Assembly (NCBI GenBank): GCA_900540875.1 | Contig: UQHT01000025.1 | Span: 1-44,437 of the forward strand | Source: an uncultured Collinsella sp. | Lineage (GTDB): Bacteria; Actinomycetota; Coriobacteriia; Coriobacteriales; Coriobacteriaceae | Length of the DNA: 44,437 nt | Direction: 5' to 3' | Part shown: one piece after another, positions 1-8,576 of the stretch | Position numbering within the stretch: position 1 is the first letter of the stretch | Layout: each line of letters opens with the position of its first letter | Notes under the pieces: model-generated | Seen by the model: only the letters and a program-made list of their open reading frames with translations | What the model was told of the DNA's origin: nothing | Database searches by the model: none | Position numbers and translations under genes: made by a program

Positions 1-40
1 AGGTGCGGGAATGGCCTATTTGCTCAATGTGTTCGGCTGA
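1..40 (+). CDS. possible C-terminal tail of an upstream gene (partial)
   Basis: A frame open from the left edge encodes about 12 residues (GAGMAYLLNVFG) and stops at TGA 38-40. The hydrophobic tail would suit the end of a membrane protein, but it is too short to identify, and the other frames are also open over such a short stretch. Treat it as a hint that a gene ends at the left edge. Confidence 0.25.
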   Translation, partial: GAGMAYLLNVFG

Positions 41-337
41 GATCGGAAATCAACCCATCACTTTATGCAGGAAAAGCACACAATTCCGATAGGTAAGAGT
101 ATTCGATATTCCGAGCAGCTCATGCACCTGTTTATGCATTTTCTGCAGGTGCACAATCAGCAGGCAGGCACCTATCTTTGAGTGATCCCGTGCGAGCTGT
201 AGTCATTTTTGTGCATATGCAATATCGATTAACTTTACCCTACGACAGTAGCTACCGCTTGTGATAGAGTGCTACAAACTCTGGCTTTTGCCCTACGAGT
301 GACCAAGAGCTCGGGGGCTTTAACACAAGGAGGATCT
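41..337. other. intergenic region upstream of argS
   Basis: No gene is recognised here. The stretch is AT-richer than its neighbours. It contains an inverted repeat, TGCACCTG (123-130) and CAGGTGCA (146-153), around a 15-nt spacer, and a 10-bp palindrome, TGCATATGCA (212-221). No clear terminator T-run follows the inverted repeat. A poor extended -10-like TGTGATAGA lies near 260-268, without a convincing -35. The ATGCA-type words could be operators, for example for an arginine repressor, but this is only an inference. Confidence 0.4.
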
Positions 338-2191
338 ATGCCCGAGAAGATTGAAGAGCTGGTACGCGCTGCGCTTGCAGCGGCCCAGGAGGCCGGCGAC
401 CTTTCCGCATTTGAACTTGACGATTGCGCTATCGAGCGACCGGCTGATACTTCTCATGGCGAGTGGACCTCCACCATGGCTCTGAAGTCCGCCAAGCTGG
501 CTCACTGCGCCCCGCGCAAGATCGCCGAGGCCGTCGTTGCCCATATGCCCGAGGACCCCGCGATCGAGAAGGTCGAGATCGCCGGCCCCGGTTTCATCAA
601 CTTCTACCTCTCCGTCGCCGTCAAGAACGCCATCTTTGGCGAGGCCCGCGAGAAGGGTATGGACTTTGCTAAGTCCAACGTCGGCGGCGGCCTGAAGACC
701 CAGGTCGAGTTCGTTTCCGCCAACCCCGTCGGCCCCATGCACATCGGCCACGGCCGCTGGGCCGCGCTGGGCGATTCGCTCTGCCGCGTTATGGACCACG
801 CCGGCTATGAGATCCAGCGTGAGTTCTACATCAATGACCACGGCTCTCAGATGAACACCTTCGGCAACTCCATCAGCACGCGCTACATGCAGCTTGCCGA
901 CATCATCGCCAAGCAGGGCGTGGATATCGATGAGGCTCACAAGATTCTGATCGCCGACCGCGATGCCTTCGTTGCCGACGAGAACGACGAGCACCCCGAG
1001 ACCCATCCCTACCAGGACAACTTTGCCGAGACTCTGGGCAAGGACTCCTACGGCGGCGACTACATCATCGACGAGGCCGCTGAGTTCTGGCGCACCGACG
1101 GCGACAAGTGGGTCGAGGCCGATCCGCAGGAGCGCATGGAGAGCTTCCGTGAGCGCGGCTACGTAAAGATGGTCGACAACATGCGCGACCTCTGCCACGC
1201 CGTCAATTGCGACTTCGATCGTTGGTACTCCGAGCGTTCCCTGTACGTGAAGGACACCGAGGGCGAGACCGCCGGCACCTCCGCCGTCGACCGCGCTTTC
1301 GAGAAGCTCGACAAGATGGGCTATCTCTACACCAAGGACGGCGCCCTGTGGTTCCGTTCCACCGACCTGGGCGACGACAAGGACCGCGTCCTGATCAAGT
1401 CCGACGGTGAGTACACCTACTTCGCCTCCGACGTTGCCTATCACTGGGATAAGTTCCAGCGCGTTGACCACGTCATCGACATTTGGGGTGCCGACCACCA
1501 CGGCTACATCGAGCGCGTCCGCTGCGTCTGCGATGCTCTCGGTTACCCCGGCAAGTTTGAGGTTCTGCTGGGCCAGCTCGTCAACCTGCTGCGCAACGGC
1601 AAGCCCGTTCGTATGTCCAAGCGCAAGGGCACCATGGTGACCCTGCAGGAGCTCGTCGACGAGGTCGGCTCTGACGCCGCCCGCTACACGCTTATCTCCA
1701 AGAGCTCCAACCAGATGGTCGACTTCGACATCGAGGCCGTTAAGAAGCGCGACAACTCCAACCCGGTGTACTACGTGCAGTACGCTCACGCCCGCGTGTG
1801 CTCCATCCTGCGTCGCGCCGCCGACGTTACCGCCGAGCAGGCTGACGAGATGGGCATGAAGGCCGTCGCCGCCAAGGCCATCGGTGAGAACGTCGATTAC
1901 TCGCTGCTGACTGACCCGACCGAGCTCGCCCTTTCGCGTAAGCTCAACGAGCTCACCGACCTGATTGCCAGCTGCGCTCGCGACCGCGCTCCGTTCCGTC
2001 TGACGCACTTTGCCGAGGAGCTTGCCGGCGACTTCCACAGCTTCTACGCTGCCTGCCAGGTGCTGCCGAGCGAGGGTCGTCCCGTCGACCCCGAGCTTTC
2101 GCGCGCCCGTCTGGCCGCTTGCGACGCCGTCCGCGTGACACTCGCTCTGGTGCTTACCCTCGTTGGCGTTTCCGCACCCGAGCAGATGTAA
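338..2191 (+). CDS. argS: arginyl-tRNA synthetase
   Basis: Cytoplasmic class Ia aminoacyl-tRNA synthetase that charges tRNA-Arg with arginine using ATP. The 617-residue product has the order expected for ArgS: an N-terminal Add-1-like domain, the nucleotide-binding HIGH signature as HIGH at residues 135-138 within SANPVGPMHIGHGR, the KMSKS-type loop as RMSKRKGT at about 425-432, and a C-terminal anticodon-binding helical domain. I chose the ATG at 338 because AAGGAGG (327-333) lies just upstream; an upstream frame opening at 269 has no such site and adds residues unlike the family. The gene stands alone, with its own terminator 50 bp downstream. Length is normal or slightly long for bacterial ArgS. 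No odd features were seen. Confidence 0.97.
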   Translation: MPEKIEELVRAALAAAQEAGDLSAFELDDCAIERPADTSHGEWTSTMALKSAKLAHCAPRKIAEAVVAHMPEDPAIEKVEIAGPGFINFYLSVAVKNAIFGEAREKGMDFAKSNVGGGLKTQVEFVSANPVGPMHIGHGRWAALGDSLCRVMDHAGYEIQREFYINDHGSQMNTFGNSISTRYMQLADIIAKQGVDIDEAHKILIADRDAFVADENDEHPETHPYQDNFAETLGKDSYGGDYIIDEAAEFWRTDGDKWVEADPQERMESFRERGYVKMVDNMRDLCHAVNCDFDRWYSERSLYVKDTEGETAGTSAVDRAFEKLDKMGYLYTKDGALWFRSTDLGDDKDRVLIKSDGEYTYFASDVAYHWDKFQRVDHVIDIWGADHHGYIERVRCVCDALGYPGKFEVLLGQLVNLLRNGKPVRMSKRKGTMVTLQELVDEVGSDAARYTLISKSSNQMVDFDIEAVKKRDNSNPVYYVQYAHARVCSILRRAADVTAEQADEMGMKAVAAKAIGENVDYSLLTDPTELALSRKLNELTDLIASCARDRAPFRLTHFAEELAGDFHSFYAACQVLPSEGRPVDPELSRARLAACDAVRVTLALVLTLVGVSAPEQM

Positions 2192-2239
2192 GCTGCGGGT
2201 CATTTGACCGTGTAGGTTTGGTTTAACTGAGCCCTATAA

Positions 2240-2270
2240 GCCCGATCTCCCACGGAGGTCGGGCTTTTTT
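2240..2270 (+). terminator. Rho-independent terminator of argS
   Basis: An 11-bp stem, GCCCGATCTCC paired with GGAGGTCGGGC (one G-U wobble), with a CAC loop is followed by six T residues at 2265-2270. It begins about 50 bp after the argS stop. Confidence 0.93.
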
Positions 2271-2315
2271 CGCAAATGCCGACGTATTGACGAATTTGGA
2301 ACTGCTGGAAATACG

Positions 2316-2465
2316 AAACTATGCCGGTTTACTACGATGAATTGGGAATTTCCAACCACGCCGGCTTTTCGCAAAAAAGCGCAAGGCATCTACCTGCGGT
2401 TTTAGTTCAACATGTTTCGGAGTGGTCGCGGTTGATCGATTCGTCGTAGTAAACCGCCATAGTTT
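2316..2465. repeat. 150-bp element with 27-bp terminal inverted repeats
   Basis: The arms at 2316-2342 and 2439-2465 are reverse complements with only two mismatches over 27 bp; both contain the word GTAGTAAACCG or its complement. The 96-bp interior also shows weak inner complementarity (CCAACCACG-type words against CGCGACCAC). As RNA it could fold into one long hairpin on either strand. It lies between the argS terminator and the rho promoter and overlaps no convincing gene; a 60-codon frame on the minus strand follows the repeat itself and looks incidental. The form fits a small MITE-like or REP-like intergenic repeat. Whether other copies exist cannot be seen here. Confidence 0.7.
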
Positions 2466-2549
2466 TGGCGGAGGCAGTCTGATTTGTGGGTGGTAGACCA
2501 AAGAGTGTCCCTTTTGACTAGTCGTTTAAGAACGCCCCCAATGACTAAG

Positions 2550-2577
2550 TTGCAGGTGGCGGCGGTTGTGTTACACT
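2550..2577 (+). promoter_or_regulatory. predicted promoter of rho
   Basis: TTGCAG (2550-2555) and TACACT (2572-2577) are separated by 16 bp. Initiation near 2584 would give a 5' leader of about 135 nt before the GTG start of rho. Such a long leader would suit autoregulation by attenuation, known for rho in enterobacteria, but nothing here proves it. The stretch 2466-2549 holds no recognised feature. Confidence 0.5.
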
Positions 2578-2720
2578 AACGCTGCGTAGTTGACGCAATC
2601 ATCTCGATACAGATCAATGATGTCCGTCGTTTTGAACGGAACTAGACTGTTTAGCCGCCCTGAAGGTTTATGCAGGGAGCATGTGATCACAGGGCTTGAA
2701 AAGAAAGTTGAGCAAACACT

Positions 2721-5291
2721 GTGTCTGATCAACAGCAAGAAAACGAAATAACGACGACGCAAGCCGCTCCCGCTGCACCGGTTGCGTCGGACCAGGTCGC
2801 GGCGCCCGCGCAAGCCTCGGCTCCCGAGACGCCTAAGGCTGCTTCGACGCTTATGCCTGTAGCGGCTGAGAAGGCCGTACCTGCAACTGGTGAGGAGGCT
2901 GCTCCGGCAAAGCCCAAGCGCACGCGCCGCACGGCCAAGCCTGCCGGTGACGGCGAGGAGGTCACCAAGCCAAAACGCCGTACCATGCGCACGACGCGCG
3001 CCAAGCGCGCCGTTGCAGCTGACTCCTCGGCGCCGATTTCCGATGAGGTCGCGCAGGCACGTGCGTTGGCGCAGATTAGCGAGGCTCAGGTGGTGCGCGC
3101 CCGCCGTCGTGCTGCCGAGCGCGAGGCCGCGGCTCTGACCGAGCTTGCAGCTCCGTCTGTGCCCGAGACGCCTGCCGCCATCGAGACCCCTGCCGCCGAC
3201 CTGCCGACCGAGAAGCCGGCACCGCGCACACGCCGCCGCACGGCTGCTAAGGCCGAGCAAGTTGCGGAACAGGTAGCCCCCGAGCTCACTGAGGCTTCGG
3301 TCCGTTCCGCGGCAGGGGAGGGCACATTGCCTGTTGAGCCCGCTGCGCCTGTCGAGGCCAACGAAGTTCCCGTTGTCGATCCGGCTTTGCGCCCGCACCG
3401 TCGCGGTCGCAAGCCCAAGGCCTTTGTCGAGGCAGAGAAGGCCGCAGCAGCAGCCGCCGCCGCTCGGGATGCTGCGGCGACCGCCGAGTCTGCAACCGCT
3501 GCCGATGCACCCGTCCAGGATGCTACGACTTCCGAGGCCGCTCCCGCCGATGCCGAGCCCGCCGACGTCCGTCCCGGTCGCAGCCGTCGTACTGCTGCTA
3601 AGCGCACGTCCAAGGCCAAGGCTGCCAAGAAGGGTGCGTCCGAGGATTCTGCCGAGACGACCGCCGATGCGTCGACTGATGTCGCCAAGGCCCAGGACGT
3701 CGAACAGCCTGCGTCCGAGAAGCCCAAGCGCGGTCGTAAGAAGTCCGTTAAGGCCAAGGCGTCCGAGCAGCAGGATGTCGAAGCGCAGGTTGATTCTGGC
3801 GCCGAGGCCAATGACGCCGCCGCGGCCAATGTTGGCACCGCCGCAACCGATGGTGCCGCCCCCGCTGAGGGCGAAGACGGCACTCGTCCCAACCGTCGCC
3901 AGCACAAGCGCAACGACGAGCGCAACGAGCGCAAAGACGAGCGCAACAACGACCGTCGCAGCCGTCAGCGCGATCGCAAGCAGCGCAACAAGGAGCGCAA
4001 TGCCGCCCCGACCGAGCCTACGCTTTCGCGCGAGGAACTCGCGGCCATGAAGGTCGCCGAGCTGCGCGAAAAAGCCAAGGAGTTCGAGATCGAGACGACC
4101 GGCAAGAAGAAGGCCGAGCTCGTCGAAGAGATTTACACCACCGCCGCGAAGGCCGAGGGTTTCCGCGACATCAAGGGCATCCTGCAGATTCGACCGGACA
4201 GCTCCGGCATCATCCATGCCCACGGCTACATGAAGTCCAGCGACGACGCCTTTGTTCCCGCATATCTCATCCGCTCCGCACGCCTGCGTACGGGTGATGT
4301 GATCGAGGGCTCTCTTCGTCCCTCGCGCGGCGGCGACAAGCGCGCCGGCCTTGCCAAGATCACGACCGTCAACGGCCTTGATCCCGAGCAGGTCCGTAAC
4401 CGCCCCAAGTTTGGCGATCTTACCCCGGTCTATCCCAATGAGCCTTTGCGTATGGAGCACGGCAAGGATTCCATCACCGGTCGCGCCATCGATATCGTGT
4501 CGCCGATCGGCAAGGGCCAGCGCGGCCTGATCGTGTCTCCGCCCAAGGCCGGCAAGACCACGATTCTCAAGAAGATTTGCCAGTCTATCTCGATCAACAA
4601 CCCCGAAGTGCACCTCATCTGCCTGCTCGTCGACGAGCGCCCCGAAGAGGTCACCGATATGCAGCGCTCCATTAAGGGCGAGGTCGTGGCCTCGACCTTC
4701 GACATGCCCGCCGATAACCATACTCGCGTGGCAGAGCTCGTGATCGAGCGTGCCAAACGCATCGTGGAACTGGGTGGCGACGTCGTGGTGGTGCTCGACT
4801 CCATCACGCGCCTTGCCCGCGCCTACAACCTGGCCGCTCCTGCCTCGGGCCGTATCCTGTCGGGCGGCGTCGATTCGGCGGCCCTGTATCCGCCCAAGCG
4901 TTTCTTGGGCGCTGCCCGCAACATCGAGAACGGCGGCTCGCTCACCATCCTGGCGTCCGCCCTCATCGATACCGGCTCCAAGATGGACGAGGTCATCTTT
5001 GAGGAGTTCAAGGGTACCGGCAACATGGAGCTCAAGCTCGACCGCGACCTGGCTGATCGCCGTATCTTCCCGGCCATCGATCCCGTTGCCTCGGGCACGC
5101 GCAACGAGGACCTGCTGGTCGACGAGCAGATGCGCCCGTTTGTCTTTGGCCTGCGCCGTATCCTCGCCGGCATGAATAATACCGAGCGTGCGGCCGCATC
5201 GTTTATCAAGGGCCTCAAGGGCACCAATACCAACCAGGAGTTCCTGGTGCGTTCGGCAAAGAAGCACAGCGATTACGAGCAGACGTTCTAG
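2721..5291 (+). CDS. rho: transcription termination factor Rho with long N-terminal extension
   Basis: Hexameric RNA-dependent ATPase/helicase that terminates transcription. Of the 856 residues, about the first 430 are a low-complexity Ala/Glu/Lys/Pro/Arg-rich extension with basic patches (RRHKR-like, KRNDERNERK) just before the core. The conserved core follows: Rho_N SAP-like domain from about 437 (MKVAEL at 443), cold-shock-like RNA-binding domain around 470-560 (GILQIRP, GYMKSS), Walker A PPKAGKT at 607-613, Walker B VVVVLDS with Asp693, then the Q/R-loop segments including GGVDSAALYPPKRFLGAARN and the C-terminal LADRRIFPAIDP. Long N-terminal insertions are typical of actinobacterial Rho. 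The GTG at 2721 begins MSDQQQ; a purine stretch (GAAAAGAAAG, 2698-2707) is a modest ribosome site. Monocistronic, with a terminator downstream. Confidence 0.96.
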   Translation: MSDQQQENEITTTQAAPAAPVASDQVAAPAQASAPETPKAASTLMPVAAEKAVPATGEEAAPAKPKRTRRTAKPAGDGEEVTKPKRRTMRTTRAKRAVAADSSAPISDEVAQARALAQISEAQVVRARRRAAEREAAALTELAAPSVPETPAAIETPAADLPTEKPAPRTRRRTAAKAEQVAEQVAPELTEASVRSAAGEGTLPVEPAAPVEANEVPVVDPALRPHRRGRKPKAFVEAEKAAAAAAAARDAAATAESATAADAPVQDATTSEAAPADAEPADVRPGRSRRTAAKRTSKAKAAKKGASEDSAETTADASTDVAKAQDVEQPASEKPKRGRKKSVKAKASEQQDVEAQVDSGAEANDAAAANVGTAATDGAAPAEGEDGTRPNRRQHKRNDERNERKDERNNDRRSRQRDRKQRNKERNAAPTEPTLSREELAAMKVAELREKAKEFEIETTGKKKAELVEEIYTTAAKAEGFRDIKGILQIRPDSSGIIHAHGYMKSSDDAFVPAYLIRSARLRTGDVIEGSLRPSRGGDKRAGLAKITTVNGLDPEQVRNRPKFGDLTPVYPNEPLRMEHGKDSITGRAIDIVSPIGKGQRGLIVSPPKAGKTTILKKICQSISINNPEVHLICLLVDERPEEVTDMQRSIKGEVVASTFDMPADNHTRVAELVIERAKRIVELGGDVVVVLDSITRLARAYNLAAPASGRILSGGVDSAALYPPKRFLGAARNIENGGSLTILASALIDTGSKMDEVIFEEFKGTGNMELKLDRDLADRRIFPAIDPVASGTRNEDLLVDEQMRPFVFGLRRILAGMNNTERAAASFIKGLKGTNTNQEFLVRSAKKHSDYEQTF

Positions 5292-5330
5292 GCCGTCCGC
5301 TGCACGCGACAACAACCATAGACATGCCAG

Positions 5331-5358
5331 AAGGGCCGGGTTTAAATCCGGCCCTTTT
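5331..5358 (+). terminator. terminator of rho
   Basis: A perfect 9-bp stem, AAGGGCCGG with CCGGCCCTT, surrounds an 8-nt loop and runs into TTTT at 5354-5357. It lies 40 bp after the rho stop. Confidence 0.9.
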
Positions 5359-5436
5359 CGTATAGCCGCTCGCCAACGATTATTGACCTCACGACCGGCA
5401 AGCAGCGATTTTCCCGTTTCAATCCCGCTTCGTCGC

Positions 5437-5465
5437 TTGCAATCCCCAAGGGGGTTTCGCATAAT
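5437..5465 (+). promoter_or_regulatory. predicted promoter for the 5602 gene
   Basis: TTGCAA (5437-5442) and CATAAT (5460-5465) are separated by exactly 17 bp. The spacer carries a small C4AAG5-type inverted repeat. Transcription starting near 5472 would give a leader of about 130 nt. The rest of 5359-5601 holds nothing else that I recognise. Confidence 0.55.
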
Positions 5466-5601
5466 AGCTGTTAAGCTTCGCGACGGAAAACGCAGATGAA
5501 ACGAACCTTATACCGTTGCTTTGGGGCATAGCCCCGCTTCATCTCCTCTCGCGCAGCCAACTGAATGATGCGATTTTGGTGCTGGAAGATGGGGAGAGCT
5601 C

Positions 5602-7071
5602 ATGGCTTCTTCTGATGCAACACAACGATCAGTCCTTGCTGGACTTTCCTGCGGAATCGGCCTTGCCGCTCCCGTAGTGATGTATGCTGCCACGCTGCCG
5701 TTTTCGTCGGTGAACGAGACGGTCGTCGCGGGCGCTGTTCCCTTTGCCGTGGGTGCGGTGGCGGGCGTGGGTATCTATGCCGCCTCGCTCGGCATTTCTG
5801 AATATCGCGCGCAGCATGCCGAGCGCCTGTTCCAGCCCGACGCCATGGGTGGCGCTGCGAACGTTAACCAGCATCAAAATGAGTTCCAGACCGCCTCGAT
5901 GCCCGCCCAACAGCAGTGGGCTGCCCCTCAGGGCGTTGCTACTGCGGCTCCTGCCGTTGAGGAAAACGCCGCGCAGCCCTCTTCGGTTTTCTCCGGCCTG
6001 ACCGGTGCCTTCCAGCGCCGTCGTGCCGACGATGGCGTCCCCACCATCGCCCGCGCCGCAGACGCCATGAGCGAGGCCGACGCCTGGTCCATGATCGATA
6101 GCATGCTCGACGACGATTCGCCGGTCAGCTGCGATCCCACGCGCTCACGCGACGTCTACCAGGTCGCTATCGACGAGCTTACCTACGGCGGTAAGACCGG
6201 ATCCTATAACCGCGATGACATTGCTGCCGCTGCGCGCGCCGTCTCGGGCTCTCATGCCGCCCCTGCGGGCAGCACGGCTGCCTTTGTGGCGCTCGTGGCT
6301 AACGCCGCCAACAACGCCGCCACGGCTCAATCCGTTACGTATGACACTGCCGTGCCCGTGACTCCGGCTGCCGCCACTGTCGTTGACCCCTACGCCGACG
6401 AGCCGCTGGCCGTCGACGAGGAGACTATTGCCGCCCGTCGTGCTGCCGAAAGCTCGCTGTGGGGCGCTCCTGTACAGCAGCAGGCGGCGGAGGCGGTGCC
6501 GTACAACGCGAACCTTGCCAACATGCCGATCATCAGCGACGCCTCTGCTGCGGCTATCGATCTCGATGACCTTGACGAGCCGGTCATCTCGAACGACATG
6601 CCGTATGTAGTCGCCGCCCCGGTCGATGTCCCGGCCTCCGCGTCCCAGTCCGTCGCTGCCGATGAGCCTGTCGATGCGACTCCCGAGGAAGACGTCCCCA
6701 TGGCCGATTATTCGGGCCACGAGGGCATGTGGGCAGCCGCTGCCGCAATTTTGGACGAGGTCGTCGAGCCTGTTCCCGTTGTCGCTCCGGTGTTTACGAG
6801 CGCTCCTCAGTCCGCTGCCCCCGCTTACGTTGGTCGCCACAGCGCCGTGTTCCCCGAGGACACCGCGCGCATCTCGCGCGAAGGTATCGAGCGTGCCGAG
6901 GCCATTGCTGCCGGCATCATGGAGAACCGTCGTCACGAGCGCGTCAATCAGATTCTCGAGGAGGAGATCGACCGCCTGCAGTCTGCAGCGGTGAGGCGCA
7001 CGGGCCGTGCCTATCTGAGTGTTATCGAGGGTGGCACCGCCAGCTTTGAGCCGCTCTGTGCGGAGGCATAA
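5602..7071 (+). CDS. membrane-anchored protein of unknown function with long disordered Ala-rich region
   Basis: I do not recognise a family. The 489-residue product starts with two hydrophobic segments (about residues 10-34 and 41-63) joined by a short polar loop, which suggests a membrane hairpin. Most of the rest is Ala/Val/Pro/Asp-rich, low complexity and probably disordered, with recurring acidic stretches. The C-terminal 60 residues are more ordered: Glu/Arg-rich, likely helical or coiled-coil (GIERAEAIAAGIMENRRHERVNQILEEEIDRLQ region), ending in a hydrophobic SVIEGG patch. The ATG is preceded by GGGGAGAG (5591-5598). The following VanZ-like gene begins 8 bp after its stop, so the two are probably co-transcribed. 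It could be an envelope scaffold, but no function can be assigned. Confidence 0.8.
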   Translation: MASSDATQRSVLAGLSCGIGLAAPVVMYAATLPFSSVNETVVAGAVPFAVGAVAGVGIYAASLGISEYRAQHAERLFQPDAMGGAANVNQHQNEFQTASMPAQQQWAAPQGVATAAPAVEENAAQPSSVFSGLTGAFQRRRADDGVPTIARAADAMSEADAWSMIDSMLDDDSPVSCDPTRSRDVYQVAIDELTYGGKTGSYNRDDIAAAARAVSGSHAAPAGSTAAFVALVANAANNAATAQSVTYDTAVPVTPAAATVVDPYADEPLAVDEETIAARRAAESSLWGAPVQQQAAEAVPYNANLANMPIISDASAAAIDLDDLDEPVISNDMPYVVAAPVDVPASASQSVAADEPVDATPEEDVPMADYSGHEGMWAAAAAILDEVVEPVPVVAPVFTSAPQSAAPAYVGRHSAVFPEDTARISREGIERAEAIAAGIMENRRHERVNQILEEEIDRLQSAAVRRTGRAYLSVIEGGTASFEPLCAEA

Positions 7072-7078
7072 CTTCTGC

Positions 7079-7528
7079 ATGCTTAAACTCGATCGAAAAT
7101 GGGCGGTCGCGACCTGCCTGATGGTGCTGCTCATCTGGGGCAATTCGATGGTTCCCGGCACGGGGTCCGGTTCATTGAGCCTGTCGATTATGGAGGCCGT
7201 ACGCGGCTTTCTGCACGGCATAGGGCTTCCGTATGAGTGGGTGACCAACTTCGTCGTTCGCAAGTGCGCGCATTTTACCGAGTACATGGTGCTCGGCATT
7301 CTGGCGACGCACGCTTTCGATATCGAGGGCCGTCGTACCTTTGACGTGCTGCTTCCCACGGCGGTGTTCCTGCTGCTGATTCCCTCGATTGACGAGACGA
7401 TTCAGCTCTTTGTGCCCGGTCGCGCCGGTATGATCACCGACGTGATGATCGACTGCTGCGGAACGGCAACGGGCGTTGTGCTTCGATATCTTCTACGATC
7501 GCTCATATGTGCCAAAAAGGCCGCCTAG
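7079..7528 (+). CDS. VanZ-family membrane protein
   Basis: A 149-residue integral membrane protein with about four hydrophobic segments and both hallmark VanZ motifs: RKCAHFTEYMVLG at about 61-73, and DETIQLFVPGRAGMITDVMID with the conserved Asp/Glu/Gln and PGR around 107-128. VanZ relatives include a protein giving low teicoplanin resistance, but for most members the role is not known. I start at ATG 7079, behind GGAGG at 7062-7066 inside the end of the previous gene; an earlier frame opening at 7019 lies wholly within that gene. The stop codon falls inside the stem of the following terminator. Probably in an operon with the 5602 gene. Confidence 0.9.
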   Translation: MLKLDRKWAVATCLMVLLIWGNSMVPGTGSGSLSLSIMEAVRGFLHGIGLPYEWVTNFVVRKCAHFTEYMVLGILATHAFDIEGRRTFDVLLPTAVFLLLIPSIDETIQLFVPGRAGMITDVMIDCCGTATGVVLRYLLRSLICAKKAA

Positions 7529-7560
7529 GACACATTGCTTGGTCCTTAGGCGGCCTTTCT
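7516..7560. terminator. bidirectional terminator between vanZ-like and ROK genes
   Basis: AAAGGCCGCCTAGGAC pairs with GTCCTTAGGCGGCCTTT (one bulged T) around a 10-nt loop. There are T residues after it on the plus strand and A residues before it, so it could serve both convergent genes. It overlaps the vanZ-like stop codon. Confidence 0.85.
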
Positions 7561-7642
7561 TTGTTTGGGGGCTTATACGGGGCGTGGCGGCGTTATCCCG
7601 TAGGATGGGATTGCTGAACGTTGCGGCGCCCCTTTGGCGCGC

Positions 7643-8536
7643 CTACTGCTGAAGCGCGGCGGCACCCAGGGCCAGGCAGCCCATGATGCCCTGCTTGCCC
7701 TCGAGACTATTGTTGACAATGTAGGTGTCGATATCGTTGACCTCGGGCGTGACGATGTAGCCGTTGAGCATCTCGGCGCACTTTTTGCGGGCGAGCGGCA
7801 CGATAGGGGTGTGATCGGCAACGCCACCGCCGATGATGATCTTCTGCGGGGCATAGCACAGCGTGTAGGTCATGAGCGCCTGCGCCAGATAGCCTGCGAG
7901 CAGGTCCATGGCCTCCGGGTCGCCGGCCATCTCTCCGGCGCTCTTGCCACTCCAGCGCTTTTTGACGCCGGGGCCGGCGATGAGGCCCTCGAGGCAGTTG
8001 TCGTGGAAGGGGCAGGCGCTATGCTCGCCGATGGTGTCGCGCGGGTCGCGTGTGACCAGGATGTGGCCGGCCTCGGGATGCATCATGCCGTGGACGAGCT
8101 GACCGCCCGAGAGGACGCCGGCGCCCACGCCGGTACCGATCGTCAAGTACACCACGTCGGTGAGGCCCTGCGCGCAGCCAAAGGTGACCTCGCCCAAGCA
8201 GGCGACGTTGACGTCGGTGTCGTAGCCGCAGGGAATATTGAGCTCGTTTTGGATGGTGCCCAGCAGGTCAAAGTAGCGCCATGCGGTCTTGGGCGTCTCC
8301 AAGATCTTGCCGTACTGAGGGGAGGCGGGGTTGACCGCGGTGGGGCCAAAGGCGCCGATGCCCAGCGCGTCGATGCCCTTGTCGGCAAACCATGCGTTGA
8401 CGGCCTTGACGGTCTCCTGCGGGGTCGTGGTCGCGATCTGCTCGTGCTCCAGGACCGTACCGTCTGCATAGCCCGTGGCGCACACCATCTTGGTGCCGCC
8501 GGCCTCGAGCGCTCCGATAAGCTGCTGCTCTGCCAT
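7643..8536 (-). CDS. ROK-family fructokinase
   Basis: Predicted cytoplasmic ATP-dependent sugar kinase that phosphorylates fructose (or a similar hexose) at the 6-position, feeding glycolysis. The 297-residue product has the ROK phosphate motif GALEAGGTK at 8-16, the catalytic Asp108 in DTDVN, the second phosphate motif LTIGTGVGAG at 131-140, and the zinc-ROK signature with His158, Cys175, His178 and Cys181 (GHILV...CPFHDNC). The TPKTAW segment at 81-86 and the general pattern match the Bacillus YdhR/GmuE fructokinase subgroup more than glucokinases, so fructokinase is my preferred activity; mannokinase is an alternative. The start at 8536 has AAGGGG 6 bp upstream. The promoter side carries paired AGCGCT operator-like words. 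Confidence 0.9.
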   Translation of the reverse strand: MAEQQLIGALEAGGTKMVCATGYADGTVLEHEQIATTTPQETVKAVNAWFADKGIDALGIGAFGPTAVNPASPQYGKILETPKTAWRYFDLLGTIQNELNIPCGYDTDVNVACLGEVTFGCAQGLTDVVYLTIGTGVGAGVLSGGQLVHGMMHPEAGHILVTRDPRDTIGEHSACPFHDNCLEGLIAGPGVKKRWSGKSAGEMAGDPEAMDLLAGYLAQALMTYTLCYAPQKIIIGGGVADHTPIVPLARKKCAEMLNGYIVTPEVNDIDTYIVNNSLEGKQGIMGCLALGAAALQQ

Positions 8537-8576
8537 AGTGATCCCCTTACCAGGATAAGTTGCTCTTTGTCTAAAG

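Noticed and set aside
320..2203. 627-codon open frame on the minus strand opposite argS
   Set aside because: A GC-rich shadow of argS: the real ArgS frame has all family motifs, while the antisense product is low-complexity Val/Gly/Leu/Asp-rich with no family likeness.
2319..2501. 60-codon minus-strand frame inside the inverted repeat
   Set aside because: It simply follows the repeat arms and lacks a ribosome site.
2617..2751. 44-codon leader frame overlapping the rho start
   Set aside because: The frame begins with two ATGs but has no ribosome site, and the peptide shows no regulatory motif. Overlap with the rho GTG could matter for coupling, but nothing supports it.
2571..5462. 963-codon open frame on the minus strand opposite rho
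   Set aside because: The composition mirrors the Ala/Glu/Arg-rich rho codons, and it has no recognisable domain and no ribosome site.
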